DNA of 64,000 nt from contig JAMLHB010000001.1 of the NCBI GenBank assembly GCA_023957375.1, forward strand, positions 834,245 to 898,244. The letters run 5' to 3'. The translations under genes and the position numbers were made by a program. Positions 36,901 through 44,067 of the stretch are shown here, piece after piece. The notes beneath the pieces were generated by a model, which saw nothing but the letters and a program-made list of their open reading frames with translations, ran no database searches and was not told the DNA's origin. The DNA comes from Flavobacteriales bacterium. Its GTDB lineage: Bacteria; Bacteroidota; Bacteroidia; Flavobacteriales_F; PHOS-HE28. Numbering within the stretch: position 1 is the stretch's first letter; the number at the start of each line of letters is the position of its first letter.

Positions 36901-39302
36901 CGGGTGCACAGGCCGAAGGCGGCGTGATCAACTGCAACAACCAGTGCGTCACCCTGACAGGCACGGGCAACGGATCCTATAGCTGGAGCGGCCCCGGTGG
37001 CTTCACCAGCACCATGCAGAACCCCGAGGCTTGCACCGCCGGCACCTACACGCTCACCGTTACCGGTACCAATGGCTGCACCAGCCAAGCCACCGCTGTG
37101 GTGACCTTGGACAACAGCGTGCCTGATGCGGGTGCACAGGGCGGCACCTTGACCTGCTCCGACACGGTCGTTACCCTCAACGGCAGCGGCGTGGGTTCAT
37201 TCAGCTGGACCGGCCCCGGTGGGTTCACCTCCACCGAGGAAGACCCCACCGTGAGCAACCCCGGCACCTATGTGCTCATCGTCACCGGCAGCAACGGATG
37301 CACCAGCACCGCCACTGCCGTGGTGGAACTGGACAATGAAGCACCCGGCGCACAGGCTGCCGGTGGTGTGATCACCTGCAACAACCAGTGCGTCACCCTG
37401 CAAGGCACGGGCAACGGCTCATACAGCTGGAGCGGCCCCGGCGGCTTCAACAGCACCTTGCAGAACCCCGAGGCTTGCACCGCCGGCACCTACACCCTGA
37501 CCGTCACCGGCAGCAACGGATGCACCAGCACCGCCACTGCCGTGGTGGAACTGGACAATGAAGCACCCGGCGCACAGGCCGCCGGTGGCGTGATCACCTG
37601 CAACAACCAGTGCGTCACCCTGGAAGGCACGGGCAACGGCTCCTACAGCTGGAGCGGTCCAGGCGGCTTCACCAGCACCCTGCAGAACCCCGAGGCTTGC
37701 ACCGCAGGCACCTACACCTTGACGGTGACGGGCACCAACGGCTGCAGCAGCACCGCCACCGCCGTGGTGGAACTGGACAACGAAGCACCGGGTGCACAGG
37801 CCGAAGGCGGAGCGCTCAGCTGTGAAACGCACACGTTTACGCTTTCCGGCAGTGGTAGCGGCACCTTCCAATGGACCGGCCCCAACGGCTTCAACAGCAC
37901 CATGCAGTATCCCATCGCATCCGAAGTGGGCATCTATACGCTGACGGTCACGGGAGACAATGGCTGCACGAGCATGGCCACCACGGAAGTTGTGGATGGG
38001 GATTGTGGCGGTTGCGAAACTCCGATCATCATTGATTGTGGGCCCGCCTCCACCACCGTGGAATGCGGGGCATCCATAGACCCCGAGGTGATCGGCATCC
38101 CCGTAACCCGCAAGAACAAGGACTGCCCCGAGGTGGTGTACTTCAACTACTACGACGAGTTTGAAGGCTCCTGCCCGATCATCGTCACACGGCACTGGAC
38201 ATTCCGCGATACGGACAACAACGAAGAGACCTGCACGCAGACCATCTTGATCGAGGACACGCAGGCGCCGATCCTGTTCAATGTGCCGGAAGACGCAACG
38301 ATCATTTGCGCGGATGTACCGGCGGTGCCTGCGGATGTCTGGGCCTCGGATTGCAAGAACACCGTGCCTGTGACTGTGGAGGAAGTGATCGTACCTGGTG
38401 AAGATTCGACGTACTACACCATCCACCGCACCTTCACCGCCACGGATGGCTGCCTGAACACGGCAACGGCTACGCAGGTGATCACGGTGATCGCCTGCAA
38501 GGAGGAGTGCGAGGCACCGATCATCATCTCCTGTGCGCCGGCCTTTACCACGGTGGAATGCGGCTCTTCGATCGACCCCGAGGACATCGGATTGCCGGTG
38601 ACCCGGAAAGACCCGAATTGCCCTCAGGTGATCTACTTCGGGTATGAAGATGAGTTCCAGGGCACGTGTCCGCTCACCATCACGCGCCATTGGACCTTCC
38701 GCGACGTGGATGGCAATGAGGAGACCTGCACGCAGATCATCGTGGTGGAGGACACCACTGCACCGGACCTCTTCAATGTGCCCGCGGATGTAACGGTGGA
38801 TTGCAGCGATGTGCCCGCCTTCTCCAGTGACGTATGGGCTTCGGACTGCAAGAACACCGTACCAGTGGGCCATTATGACGAGGTCTTCCCCGGTGAGGAC
38901 GAGAGCTACTACACCATCGTGCGCACCTACTGGGCGGCAGATGCCTGCGACAACATCGGGTATGCCACGCAGACGATCACGGTGATCGAGTGCAAGGAGG
39001 ACGGCACCAACGGCATGGGTACCTTGCCAGCCACCGATGGCATTGGCAGCGTAACGGTGGCCCCGAACCCCTTCCGCCACTTCAGCACGATCGTCTTCAC
39101 CCCGCGTATCAGCGGCCGTGCATCGGTCGAGGTGGTCGACCTCCTGGGCAAGAAGGTGGCCATGCTTCTGGACGATCAAGTGGCCAAGGACACCCCGGTC
39201 TCCGTGGAATTCAATCCAGGCAGTTTGAGCGGCGGCATCTACTTCTACCGCATCAGCTTGAACGGCGAGGTGAACACCGGCAAGATCATGTACAGGCCGT
39301 GA
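27933..39302 (+). CDS. Giant T9SS-secreted adhesin with 29 Ig-like repeats
   Basis: A 3789-residue protein. The ATG at 27933 starts a signal peptide ending in LALPGKAQ. Residues about 50-290 form the domain that precedes SBBP propellers (HFLENKGQF...). About 290-770 is an SBBP-type beta-propeller with repeats such as YIGGSDVENPYAM and YGGSGDDY. About 880-1030 holds two SprB-type repeats (VSCNGANNGSITASSTG, VNATCNNSNGSATANITGG). Two divergent Ig/PKD-like units are followed by 29 units of 74 or 83 residues (1186-3358) with paired cysteines. Two 160-residue HYR-like modules follow (3359-3690), then a T9SS type A sorting domain (VAPNPF...GGIYFYRI). It is probably a surface adhesin or gliding/biofilm protein. 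It stands alone, divergent from bcp. Confidence 0.92.
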   Translation: MKNTPHIKLLRPLLCMALALFLALPGKAQLAHSRQAGTPLHNHAHDDLAGLLNEHDKEIHFLENKGQFSAPVLYRADLPMGQAVATASGMVITAFDPATLMEFQRQGVVYEELINAGHSATVPTWHKKGHTWKLNFTGASADMKVESRAGHDVVSNYFISGTQATDVRSFQEVWYKNTYRGIDVRYYPAADGSLEYDVICKPGSDPGQIAIQFEGIDRLRVNEKGELVLATSLGEVAYPAPIVYQRTGGTERSVNASYVVEGKNTLRFQLGEYDKNATLVIDPIALRWATWMNTASNSDNHGHCIWVDPADGAIYVVSRVSGGTDQITPGAFDTSTNGSYDMVVGKYLEPTTVGGSGTRVWQTYIGGSDVENPYAMEQGPDGNLYITGYTSSTDYPMLGGTAFSGSSVNQQAQGSEDVYITKINPAGNSIKSAVVGGNKTDYSFDLRIAPNGDVVIGGYTNSTNLATSNPGSGASNTNNGSNDVLLFRVNQDLSAVQWMKNYGGSGNDLAQIMLYDAASGDIFIGGRTTSTNFPTLSPRQSTRGGSEDGFLQRISGTGTTVWSSYFQSASSKSTAILCMAMATGGNELYFGGTTSGLANSNVSASGTYDNSYNGGTNDLFVARMSTSQSFSGSTYVGGSANEVNMMGLNTDQNNDVFVFGYTNSTNFPVSSAPNTPVQSTNMGSNDKVFLKLSSDLSNLIFSTYYGGSGDDYDPVGERGIKFSNCRIYTIVTSLSNNIPLTQGALNTTKNSSQYEPGIVVWANPPDLLGNTISGNQSVCAGSIPGDITGSVPSYSLPTIVRNNTPSTPPSPGSATTYQWQVSTDSLNWVDISGATSQNLPGSLIGAVTEKTYIRRVIGGDACILAGAADQVVTVKLIQATGTVANVSCNGANNGSITASSTGVAPFSYSWSNGASTATINNLAPGQYTVQVTDANGCQDSETFTVTQPAALGGSVQTVNATCNNSNGSATANITGGTSPYTYVWSSGGTGSTENNLAAGTYGVDVTDAHGCTLHLDFSIGAGGTPGANAGEDMVLTCASGGQITLNGSSPASGVIFSWTASNGGNIVSGGNTATPVVNAAGTYTLVVTNAVGCYSTDAAQVTVNMTAPNASASVSDVLTCSMTSVTLNGGSTTTGTAFGWSGPGGFTSTLEDPSVSSPGTYTLTVTDTINGCMGTATAVVELDNEAPGAQATGGVINCNNQCVTLQGTGNGSYSWSGPGGFTSTLQNPEACTAGTYTLTVTGSNGCTSTATAQVTLDNSVPDAGAQGGTLTCTNTTVTLNGSGVGSFSWSGPGGFTSTEEDPTVSVPGTYTLTVTGSNGCSSTATAVVELDNEAPGAQAEGGVINCNNQCVTLQGTGNGSYSWSGPGGFTSTLQNPEACTAGTYTLTVTGSNGCTSTATAQVTLDNSVPDAGAQGGTLTCTNTTVTLNGSGVGSFSWSGPGGFTSTEEDPTVSVPGTYTLTVTGSNGCSSTATAVVELDNEAPGAQAEGGVINCNNQCVTLQGTGNGSYSWSGPGGFTSTLQNPEACTAGTYTLTVTGSNGCTSTATAQVTLDNEGPGAIATGGTLTCAIECITLQGDHGQNVWNGITAYIFSWSGPGGFTSTLQNPTVCEPGTYTLTVTGTNGCTSTATAVVELDNEAPGAQAAGGVINCNNQCVTLQGTGNGSYSWSGPGGFASTDQNPQACTAGTYTLTVTGTNGCTSTATAVVELDDNLPDAGAQGGTLTCSDTVVTLNGSGVGSFSWTGPGGFTSTEEDPTVGTPGTYTLTVTGSNGCSSTATAVVELDNEAPGAQAEGGVINCNNQCVTLQGTGNGSYSWSGPGGFTSTMQNPEACTAGTYTLTVTGTNGCTSQATAEVTLDNEGPGAIATGGTLTCAIECITLQGDHGQNVWNGITAYIFSWSGPGGFTSTLQNPTVCEPGTYTLTVTGTNGCTSTATAVVELDNEVPGAQAAGGVINCNNQCVTLQGTGNGSYSWSGPGGFTSTLQNPEACTAGTYTLTVTGSNGCTSTATAVVELDDNLPDAGAQGGTLTCTDTVVTLNGSGVGSFSWSGPGGFTSTEEDPTVSVPGTYTLTVTGTNGCTSTATAVVELDNEVPGAQAAGGVITCNNQCVTLQGTGNGSYSWSGPGGFTSTLQNPEACTAGTYTLTVTGSNGCTSTATAVVELDDNLPDAGAQGGTLTCTDTVVTLNGSGVGSFSWSGPGGFTSTEEDPTVSVPGTYTLTVTGSNGCNSTATAVVELDNEAPGAQAEGGVITCNNQCITLQGTGNGSYSWSGPDGFTSTLQNPEACTAGTYTLTVTGSNGCTSTATAVVILDKAAPDAGVQGGTITCTNTTVTLNGSGVGSFSWSGPGGFTSTEEDPTVSVPGTYTLTVTGSNGCTSTATAVVELDTEAPGAQAEGGVINCNNQCVTLQGTGNGSYSWSGPGGFNSTLQNPEACTAGTYTLTVTGSNGCTSTATAQVTLDNSVPDAGAQGGTITCMNTTVTLNGSGVGSFSWSGPGGFTSTEEDPTVSVPGTYTLTVTGSNGCTSTATAVVELDTEAPGAQAEGGVINCNNQCVTLQGTGNGSYSWSGPGGFTSTLQNPEACTAGTYTLTVTGTNGCTSQATAEVTLDNEGPGAIATGGTLTCAMECITLQGDHGQNIWNGITAYTFSWSGPGGFTSTLQNPTVCEPGTYTLTVTGTNGCSSTATAVVELDNEAPGAQAAGGVITCNNQCVTLQGTGNGSYSWSGPGGFASTDQNPQACTAGTYTLTVTGSNGCTSTATAQVTLDNSVPDAGAQGGTITCMNTTVTLNGSGVGSFSWSGPGGFTSTEEDPTVSVPGTYTLTVTGSNGCSSTATAVVELDNEAPGAQAAGGVITCNNQCVTLQGTGNGSYSWSGPGGFNSTLQNPEACTAGTYTLTVTGSNGCTSTATAVVELDNEAPGAQAAGGVITCNNQCVTLEGTGNGSYSWSGPGGFTSTLQNPEACTAGTYTLTVTGTNGCSSTATAVVELDNEAPGAQAEGGVINCNNQCVTLTGTGNGSYSWSGPGGFTSTMQNPEACTAGTYTLTVTGTNGCTSQATAVVTLDNSVPDAGAQGGTLTCSDTVVTLNGSGVGSFSWTGPGGFTSTEEDPTVSNPGTYVLIVTGSNGCTSTATAVVELDNEAPGAQAAGGVITCNNQCVTLQGTGNGSYSWSGPGGFNSTLQNPEACTAGTYTLTVTGSNGCTSTATAVVELDNEAPGAQAAGGVITCNNQCVTLEGTGNGSYSWSGPGGFTSTLQNPEACTAGTYTLTVTGTNGCSSTATAVVELDNEAPGAQAEGGALSCETHTFTLSGSGSGTFQWTGPNGFNSTMQYPIASEVGIYTLTVTGDNGCTSMATTEVVDGDCGGCETPIIIDCGPASTTVECGASIDPEVIGIPVTRKNKDCPEVVYFNYYDEFEGSCPIIVTRHWTFRDTDNNEETCTQTILIEDTQAPILFNVPEDATIICADVPAVPADVWASDCKNTVPVTVEEVIVPGEDSTYYTIHRTFTATDGCLNTATATQVITVIACKEECEAPIIISCAPAFTTVECGSSIDPEDIGLPVTRKDPNCPQVIYFGYEDEFQGTCPLTITRHWTFRDVDGNEETCTQIIVVEDTTAPDLFNVPADVTVDCSDVPAFSSDVWASDCKNTVPVGHYDEVFPGEDESYYTIVRTYWAADACDNIGYATQTITVIECKEDGTNGMGTLPATDGIGSVTVAPNPFRHFSTIVFTPRISGRASVEVVDLLGKKVAMLLDDQVAKDTPVSVEFNPGSLSGGIYFYRISLNGEVNTGKIMYRP
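31488..38006 (+). repeat. 29-unit in-frame tandem repeat array (222/249 bp units)
   Basis: Within the adhesin gene, 26 units of 222 bp and three of 249 bp add up exactly to 6519 bp. There are four unit types. A (16 copies) has NCNNQC or TCNNQC and a CTAGTY pair. B (9 copies) has LTCTNTT-, LTCTDTV- or LTCSDTV-like cores and NGSGVGSFSW. C (3 copies: 32598, 33513, 35760) has CAIEC or CAMEC and a nine-residue insertion. One divergent closing unit sits at 37785. A and B mostly alternate, giving a 444-bp higher-order period. The unit pair at 36453-36896 recurs almost base for base at 37341-37784, four units (888 bp) later. Confidence 0.95.
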
Positions 39303-39326
39303 CCGAACACACCAACGACCGATCGA

Positions 39327-39359
39327 AGGAGGCCCTCGCCAGCAAGGCGGGGGCTTCCT
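39327..39359 (+). terminator. Stem-loop terminator behind the adhesin gene
   Basis: AGGAGGCCCTCGCC and GGCGGGGGCTTCCT pair over 14 bp (two G-T pairs) around an AGCAA loop, 24 nt after the stop codon. The T run is weak (CGTT), so termination strength is uncertain. Confidence 0.5.
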
Positions 39360-39372
39360 CGTTACAACGCGG

Positions 39373-39380
39373 TAATTTTG
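39373..39380 (+). promoter_or_regulatory. Candidate -7 element of rarA
   Basis: TAATTTTG is a perfect match to TAnnTTTG, 11 nt before the rarA start codon. No good -33 element is seen, and the leader would be very short. Confidence 0.3.
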
Positions 39381-39391
39381 CCTGATCTTCC

Positions 39392-40690
39392 ATGGAATCC
39401 ACTCCTTTGGCCGAACGCATGCGCCCATCCACCTTGGACCAGGTGGTGGGGCAGGACCATTTGGTGGGCCGCGAGGGAATCATCCGCAAGGCGATCGCCG
39501 GCGGCATGCTGCCCAGCATGATCCTTTGGGGCCCTCCCGGTGTTGGCAAAACCACCATGGCCCGGCTCTTGGCGAAAGAATTGGGGAGGCCCTTCCACAC
39601 ACTGAGCGCGATCAGCAGCGGGGTCAAAGACATCCGTGACGTGATCGCCAAGGCGGGTGGCGACGGCTTGTTCACGCGCAGTGCCGTGCTGTTCATTGAT
39701 GAAATACACCGGTTCAGCAAGGCTCAGCAGGATTCACTCCTGGGGGCCGTGGAAAAAGGAACGATCACCTTGGTAGGGGCCACCACCGAGAATCCCTCCT
39801 TCGAGGTGATCGGTGCACTGCTGTCCCGCTGCCAGGTATACGTGCTGAAACCACTTACGGAAGAAGACCTTTCCAGCTTGCTGGACAGGGCCATGCGGGA
39901 AGATCCCGAATTGCTCGAACTGAGGATCGATCTCCGGGAAAGCGATGCCCTGATACGGGCCAGCGGAGGCGACGCCCGCCGCCTGCTTAACACGTTCGAA
40001 CTGTGCGTTAAGGCCGCCATCTCGGCCAGCCCGGAAAAGGGCCCCGCACAAACCATAGTGGTCAACAATGCATTGGTGTACGAAGTGGTGCAAACGACTG
40101 CCGCACGGTATGACAAACAGGGTGAACAACATTACGACATCGTCAGCGCCTTCATTAAAAGCATGCGCGGCAGTGACCCCAATGCCGCGATCTATTGGCT
40201 GGCCCGCATGGTGGAAGGAGGTGAAGACCCGCTGTTCATCGCCCGGCGCATGTTGATCCTGGCCAGCGAGGATATCGGCAATGCGGACCCCAACGCGCTG
40301 TTGCTGGCCACCACCACCATGCAAGCCGTACAGATGATCGGCTGGCCCGAGGGCCGGATCATCCTCGCGCAATGCGCGGTGTATCTCGCCTGTGCCCCAA
40401 AGAGCAATGCCAGCTACCGGGCCATCGGCCTCGCACAAGATGCCGTGAAACGCACCGGCGACCTGGCCGTGCCCATCCACCTGCGCAATGCCCCTACCAA
40501 GCTGATGAAGGAACTGGGGTACGGAAGGGATTATGAATACAGCCATGACCTTCCAGGGCACCATTCCCGACAGGAGTTCATGCCCGGCACCTTGAGCGGG
40601 TCCATCTTCTACCAACCGGGGGACAATCGCCGTGAGCAGGCGTTCGCGGAATACCTGAAAGCCGTTTGGGGCAACAAATACAACGGATGA
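39392..40690 (+). CDS. rarA: Replication-associated recombination protein A (RarA/MgsA)
   Basis: A 432-residue clamp-loader-like AAA+ ATPase acting at stalled replication forks. Walker A GPPGVGKTT at 47-55, Walker B LFIDEIHRF near 105, sensor 1 LVGATTENPSFEV and the arginine-finger motif SRCQVY. The C-terminal region includes HYDIVSAFIKSMRGSDPNAAIYWLARM and the GY.Y.HD tail typical of RarA/WRNIP1. Complete, normal length. It converges with the next gene: the stop codons meet end to end as TGATCA at 40688-40693. Confidence 0.96.
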   Translation: MESTPLAERMRPSTLDQVVGQDHLVGREGIIRKAIAGGMLPSMILWGPPGVGKTTMARLLAKELGRPFHTLSAISSGVKDIRDVIAKAGGDGLFTRSAVLFIDEIHRFSKAQQDSLLGAVEKGTITLVGATTENPSFEVIGALLSRCQVYVLKPLTEEDLSSLLDRAMREDPELLELRIDLRESDALIRASGGDARRLLNTFELCVKAAISASPEKGPAQTIVVNNALVYEVVQTTAARYDKQGEQHYDIVSAFIKSMRGSDPNAAIYWLARMVEGGEDPLFIARRMLILASEDIGNADPNALLLATTTMQAVQMIGWPEGRIILAQCAVYLACAPKSNASYRAIGLAQDAVKRTGDLAVPIHLRNAPTKLMKELGYGRDYEYSHDLPGHHSRQEFMPGTLSGSIFYQPGDNRREQAFAEYLKAVWGNKYNG

Positions 40691-41137
40691 TCAACGCGCC
40701 TGCTCAGCCTCCATGAAGCTGCGGTGCATGTCGTAGACGATCCCCAATCCCACCATCAGGCCACCCACGCCCTGCTCCACCACCTGCCAGAGCAGATCGA
40801 CCACCGCGTGTTGCACTCCCCGGGAGGCAAAGGAGAAGCCGGACACCAAAATAATCAGGTAGACCAACAGGCCGGCAACTCCTCCAAGGAACATGGCCTT
40901 GAAGGGAAAAGGCCCCTTCAAGGAGATCAATTCGCGCCCGAGCATGAAGTGTACCAGCAACGTAAGCCCCAACCCGATGGCCAGATAGGCGATGCCGGAC
41001 AAGCCAAGATAGCGCCACAGGTCCATGCGCAGGTCAGCGATGTCCGTAAGCGCTAAGCCGTGCCACACATAAGAGATGGCAGCCATCACCAACGTGCTGA
41101 GCATCCATGGGGCTATGATCCGCCGCTTCAGTAACAC
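40691..41137 (-). CDS. Four-helix membrane protein of unknown function
   Basis: About 148 residues with four predicted membrane segments (WMLSTLVMAAISYVWHGLAL, YLAIGLGLTLLVHFML, AMFLGGVAGLLVYLIILVSGF, VGGLMVGLGIVYDM). The start is uncertain: a GTG at 41137 gives LLKRRIIAPW before the first helix, an ATG at 41104 is possible, and a GTG at 41197 would add 20 unlikely residues. The conserved W-H-G after helix 1 resembles the DUF1761 style of small membrane proteins, but I cannot assign it. Divergent from the lipoprotein at 41225. Confidence 0.65.
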   Translation of the reverse strand: MLLKRRIIAPWMLSTLVMAAISYVWHGLALTDIADLRMDLWRYLGLSGIAYLAIGLGLTLLVHFMLGRELISLKGPFPFKAMFLGGVAGLLVYLIILVSGFSFASRGVQHAVVDLLWQVVEQGVGGLMVGLGIVYDMHRSFMEAEQAR

Positions 41138-41224
41138 AATGCCGAAATGTATTGCAAAGCGCGAATTTAATCCGCCACAAAGCAGTACGTCCTTCACGCG
41201 ACATTGTTCCCTACTTTGGCTGCC

Positions 41225-42829
41225 ATGCCCCGGTTCCGTTCCCGGCTGCTGATCGCAACCTTTCCCCTATTGGCCGTACTGGGCCAAGCTTGCCGCAAAG
41301 ACAGGCCACAGCCCCAATGGGACGTGGACGCATTAGTGCCCTTGGTGAAAGTTTCCCTTTCCATCAACGACCTAGTGCCGGACAGCCTATTGTCCGCCGA
41401 CTCCATGGGCAACGTCAGCCTCTTGTATAGCACGGAATTGTTTACCCTGTCGCTGGACACTGTCCTTACGGCACCCGACACCAGCTTCCGGTACACCTAT
41501 GCCCTCCCCTTTCCCGGCCCCGTCCAGTTTCCACCGGGAACCACCTTCAACACCAATGATGACGTTACGCAATTTGATCTTGCCCCCTTGGAGCTGACCT
41601 CACTGATCGTCCGCTCCGGCCAGTTGGACGTGGTGATCACCAACATGATGAACGGCCACATCATCGGTAACGTTTCGCTGCCCGGCGCCTCGCTTGACGG
41701 CGCCCCGTTCCAAGTGGAAATGCCGTTGCCACCTGGCTCGCCGTCGAACCCCAGCACCACCTCGGCGAGCAGACCGCTGGACGGGTACTCCTTTGATCTG
41801 CGCGGCCCCGGGCTGAATGCGGTGAATTCCCTTGCCACCCACCTGAGCTATGCCAATTCCCCCGATGGGAGCACCATCTCCATCACCAACCAGGACAGTC
41901 TGTTGGCCACGGTCAGCTACCACGGCATCATTCCGCAATATGCATCCGGGTCGTTCGGCACCCGCAGCCTCTCCATAGACCCCAGCACGGCCGAACTGGA
42001 CCTGTTCCGCAACATCAGCGGCACCATCGACCTGGCACAAGTGGATGCCCGCCTGAAGGTGCGCAATGGAATCGGGGTGGATGCACGGGCCAACCTGCTC
42101 TACCTGCGATCGCGAAACACAAGCACTGGAAATGAGATCGCCCTCAACGCCCCGATCACCAATGGGCCGCTGAACATCGACAGGGCCATCGACCTGGGGC
42201 ACTCGTTCCAAGCGGCATCGAACACGTTCCACTTGGGCCAAGGCAACAGCAATATCGATCAGTTCCTTGAAAACTTGCCGGACAAGATCGACTATGCCCT
42301 GGACGTGACCATCAATCCTTTGGGCAATATCAGCAACGGCCATGATTTCCTTTATCACGACAGCAAGCTGAACGCGACGCTCGAAGTGGAGATCCCCTTA
42401 CGCCTGATCGCCACCAACCTTGTACTCGGAAAGACACTGGATGTTGACCTTCCCGGTAGCGAGGATGCACACGCATGGCGCAGCGGCACCCTGCACCTGT
42501 TCGCTACCAACGGATTTCCGCTCAGCGCGGAGGTCCAGTTGGCCGTGGCCGGGCCCAATGGCCAGGTGATCAGTCTCCTGGGGCCCGGAGGCACGGTGGC
42601 ACCGGCTCAGCTCGGGCCGGGCAATACGGTGGTGGCCCCATCCGCGAGCCGCGTGGATTTCCGCATCTCAGCCGACCAAATGAACATGATCCACCATTAC
42701 GGCAAGCTGCAGGCGACGGTGGTGTTCAATACCGCAGACCAAGGTCAACATACGCAGATACTGGAAAGCTACCGAATGGACCTGCAGATCACCTTGGCTG
42801 CGAACTACATGGTGAATGGTGATGAGTAG
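41225..42829 (+). CDS. Secreted beta-rich protein, probable lipoprotein
   Basis: A 534-residue protein. I prefer the ATG at 41225 over a TTG at 41204. The N-terminus (RSRLLIATFPLLAVLGQACRKD) resembles a Bacteroidota lipoprotein signal with a lax lipobox. The body is beta-rich with no cysteine pattern or catalytic motif. Short repeated elements (DLAQVDARLKVRNGIGVDARANL, SKLNATLEVEIPLRL) suggest a lipid-binding or membrane-apposed fold. It overlaps by 14 bp the following outer-membrane protein gene, implying co-expression and possibly a complex between the two. Function unknown. Confidence 0.78.
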   Translation: MPRFRSRLLIATFPLLAVLGQACRKDRPQPQWDVDALVPLVKVSLSINDLVPDSLLSADSMGNVSLLYSTELFTLSLDTVLTAPDTSFRYTYALPFPGPVQFPPGTTFNTNDDVTQFDLAPLELTSLIVRSGQLDVVITNMMNGHIIGNVSLPGASLDGAPFQVEMPLPPGSPSNPSTTSASRPLDGYSFDLRGPGLNAVNSLATHLSYANSPDGSTISITNQDSLLATVSYHGIIPQYASGSFGTRSLSIDPSTAELDLFRNISGTIDLAQVDARLKVRNGIGVDARANLLYLRSRNTSTGNEIALNAPITNGPLNIDRAIDLGHSFQAASNTFHLGQGNSNIDQFLENLPDKIDYALDVTINPLGNISNGHDFLYHDSKLNATLEVEIPLRLIATNLVLGKTLDVDLPGSEDAHAWRSGTLHLFATNGFPLSAEVQLAVAGPNGQVISLLGPGGTVAPAQLGPGNTVVAPSASRVDFRISADQMNMIHHYGKLQATVVFNTADQGQHTQILESYRMDLQITLAANYMVNGDE

Positions 42830-44063
42830 ACCTTGGGGCTGGGCCGCCCTGTTTTTGCCCGTGGGGGCCTGCGCCCAAGGAGATACCTTGCCCTTCCCCA
42901 ATACGGTGCATGGACATCGGGCCATTATTGAAGTTGATGCCGAATGGGGCTCCAGTGCACTAACCAATGACCTGGCATGGGGCCTGTTCACGGGGCAACG
43001 GCTGAGCACCGAACTGCGCTTGGCCGGATCGAAGGAGGTACGCGGCAACAACCGGGCCGGCGCCTGCTTCAGTGCCAGGGGTTCATTGGCATGGGGACAA
43101 GGATTCCTCGGCCAAGAACGTCTGATGCCACGCATCAGCATGGGCCATCAATACCTGTTGGGGATTGAATTTGCGCGTGATGCGTACGAACTGGCCTTCC
43201 TGGGCAATGCCGGCTTCGAAGACCGGACTGCCCATGCCGGCCCTGCACGGTTCGTGGCGATCAGTTACCAACAGCTCGGTTTTGGCGTGGAAGACCGCAG
43301 GACGGGTTCCTATGCAGAATTGGGCGTGGTGAATGGCCATGCGTTCAGCAACGGCCGGATCCACAAGGCGGACCTGTACACGGCCCCCGACGGACGCTAC
43401 CTTGAACTGGACTTGGACGGGGAATATCACCGAAGTGACACAGGGTCCACAAGGCTCAATAAGGGTACCGGTGCCGCCGCTGCCCTCCATTGGCGCCACC
43501 GGGTGAAGGTCGCTGGCACGCATGCCATGCTGTCCCTTACCGCCACTGACCTCGGGTTTATTGCTTGGAACGGCAACTCCCTCTCCGCCGGGAAGAACGG
43601 AACGATCCGCTACGACGGCCTTACTGTTGCCGGCATCCCGGGCCTGGAAGACCTTGCTTTGGACAAGGGGCGCGTACAGGACAGCCTGGGATTGGGTTAT
43701 CGCACAGGGAGCGTGTTGCAATGGCTGCCTGCCAAGCTGCAGGCCCGGTTGGAATTTGGCCGGATGGTGCGGTTGTGGCCCGGTCAAGTATTCCATGCCT
43801 ATTCCCTCTCCGTCGACCACTGGTTCGTACCTGGGTACCGGCCCCGTGCATTGGCCCAGGGAAGGCTATTCCTGACCAGGGCCTTCCATGCGGAAGCAGG
43901 CTTGGGATATGGCGGGTTCAGTGGCCTGCGGGCCGTGGCCGGGACTGGCACGTGCGTGGGCAAGCACCTCTATGTGGGGATCCGCAGCACGCACTTCATC
44001 GGCGTGCTTTCCGGGCAAGCACGCGGCATGGCACTGGCGGGCAGCTTGGAAGCGACTTGGTAA
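42816..44063 (+). CDS. DUF5723-like outer membrane protein
   Basis: A 415-residue protein with signal peptide; ATG 42816, or ATG 42822 two codons later. The mature sequence alternates polar and hydrophobic residues with many aromatic girdle positions. It contains GFEDRTAHAGPARFVAISYQQLGFGV and repeated YAELG-, LGLGYRTG-type strands, as expected for a beta-barrel similar to the DUF5723 family. It overlaps the end of the preceding secreted protein gene and ends 4 bp from the convergent coiled-coil gene. The family assignment is tentative; outer-membrane location is likely. Confidence 0.68.
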   Translation: MVMSRPWGWAALFLPVGACAQGDTLPFPNTVHGHRAIIEVDAEWGSSALTNDLAWGLFTGQRLSTELRLAGSKEVRGNNRAGACFSARGSLAWGQGFLGQERLMPRISMGHQYLLGIEFARDAYELAFLGNAGFEDRTAHAGPARFVAISYQQLGFGVEDRRTGSYAELGVVNGHAFSNGRIHKADLYTAPDGRYLELDLDGEYHRSDTGSTRLNKGTGAAAALHWRHRVKVAGTHAMLSLTATDLGFIAWNGNSLSAGKNGTIRYDGLTVAGIPGLEDLALDKGRVQDSLGLGYRTGSVLQWLPAKLQARLEFGRMVRLWPGQVFHAYSLSVDHWFVPGYRPRALAQGRLFLTRAFHAEAGLGYGGFSGLRAVAGTGTCVGKHLYVGIRSTHFIGVLSGQARGMALAGSLEATW

Positions 44064-44067
44064 GGCC

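Noticed and set aside
31488..38006. Tandem repeats considered as a CRISPR or satellite array
   Set aside because: Unit length (222/249 bp) is always a multiple of three, the frame stays open and units encode a conserved Ig-like domain; there are no spacers.
31398..39428. Very long open frames on the minus strand opposite the adhesin (31398-32978, 33147-34892, 35373-36515, 37419-39428)
   Set aside because: They arise because the repeat units lack stop codons in that antisense frame; translations are Gly/Ala/Val/His-rich shadows with no start signal or domain, and the plus-strand gene is clearly real.
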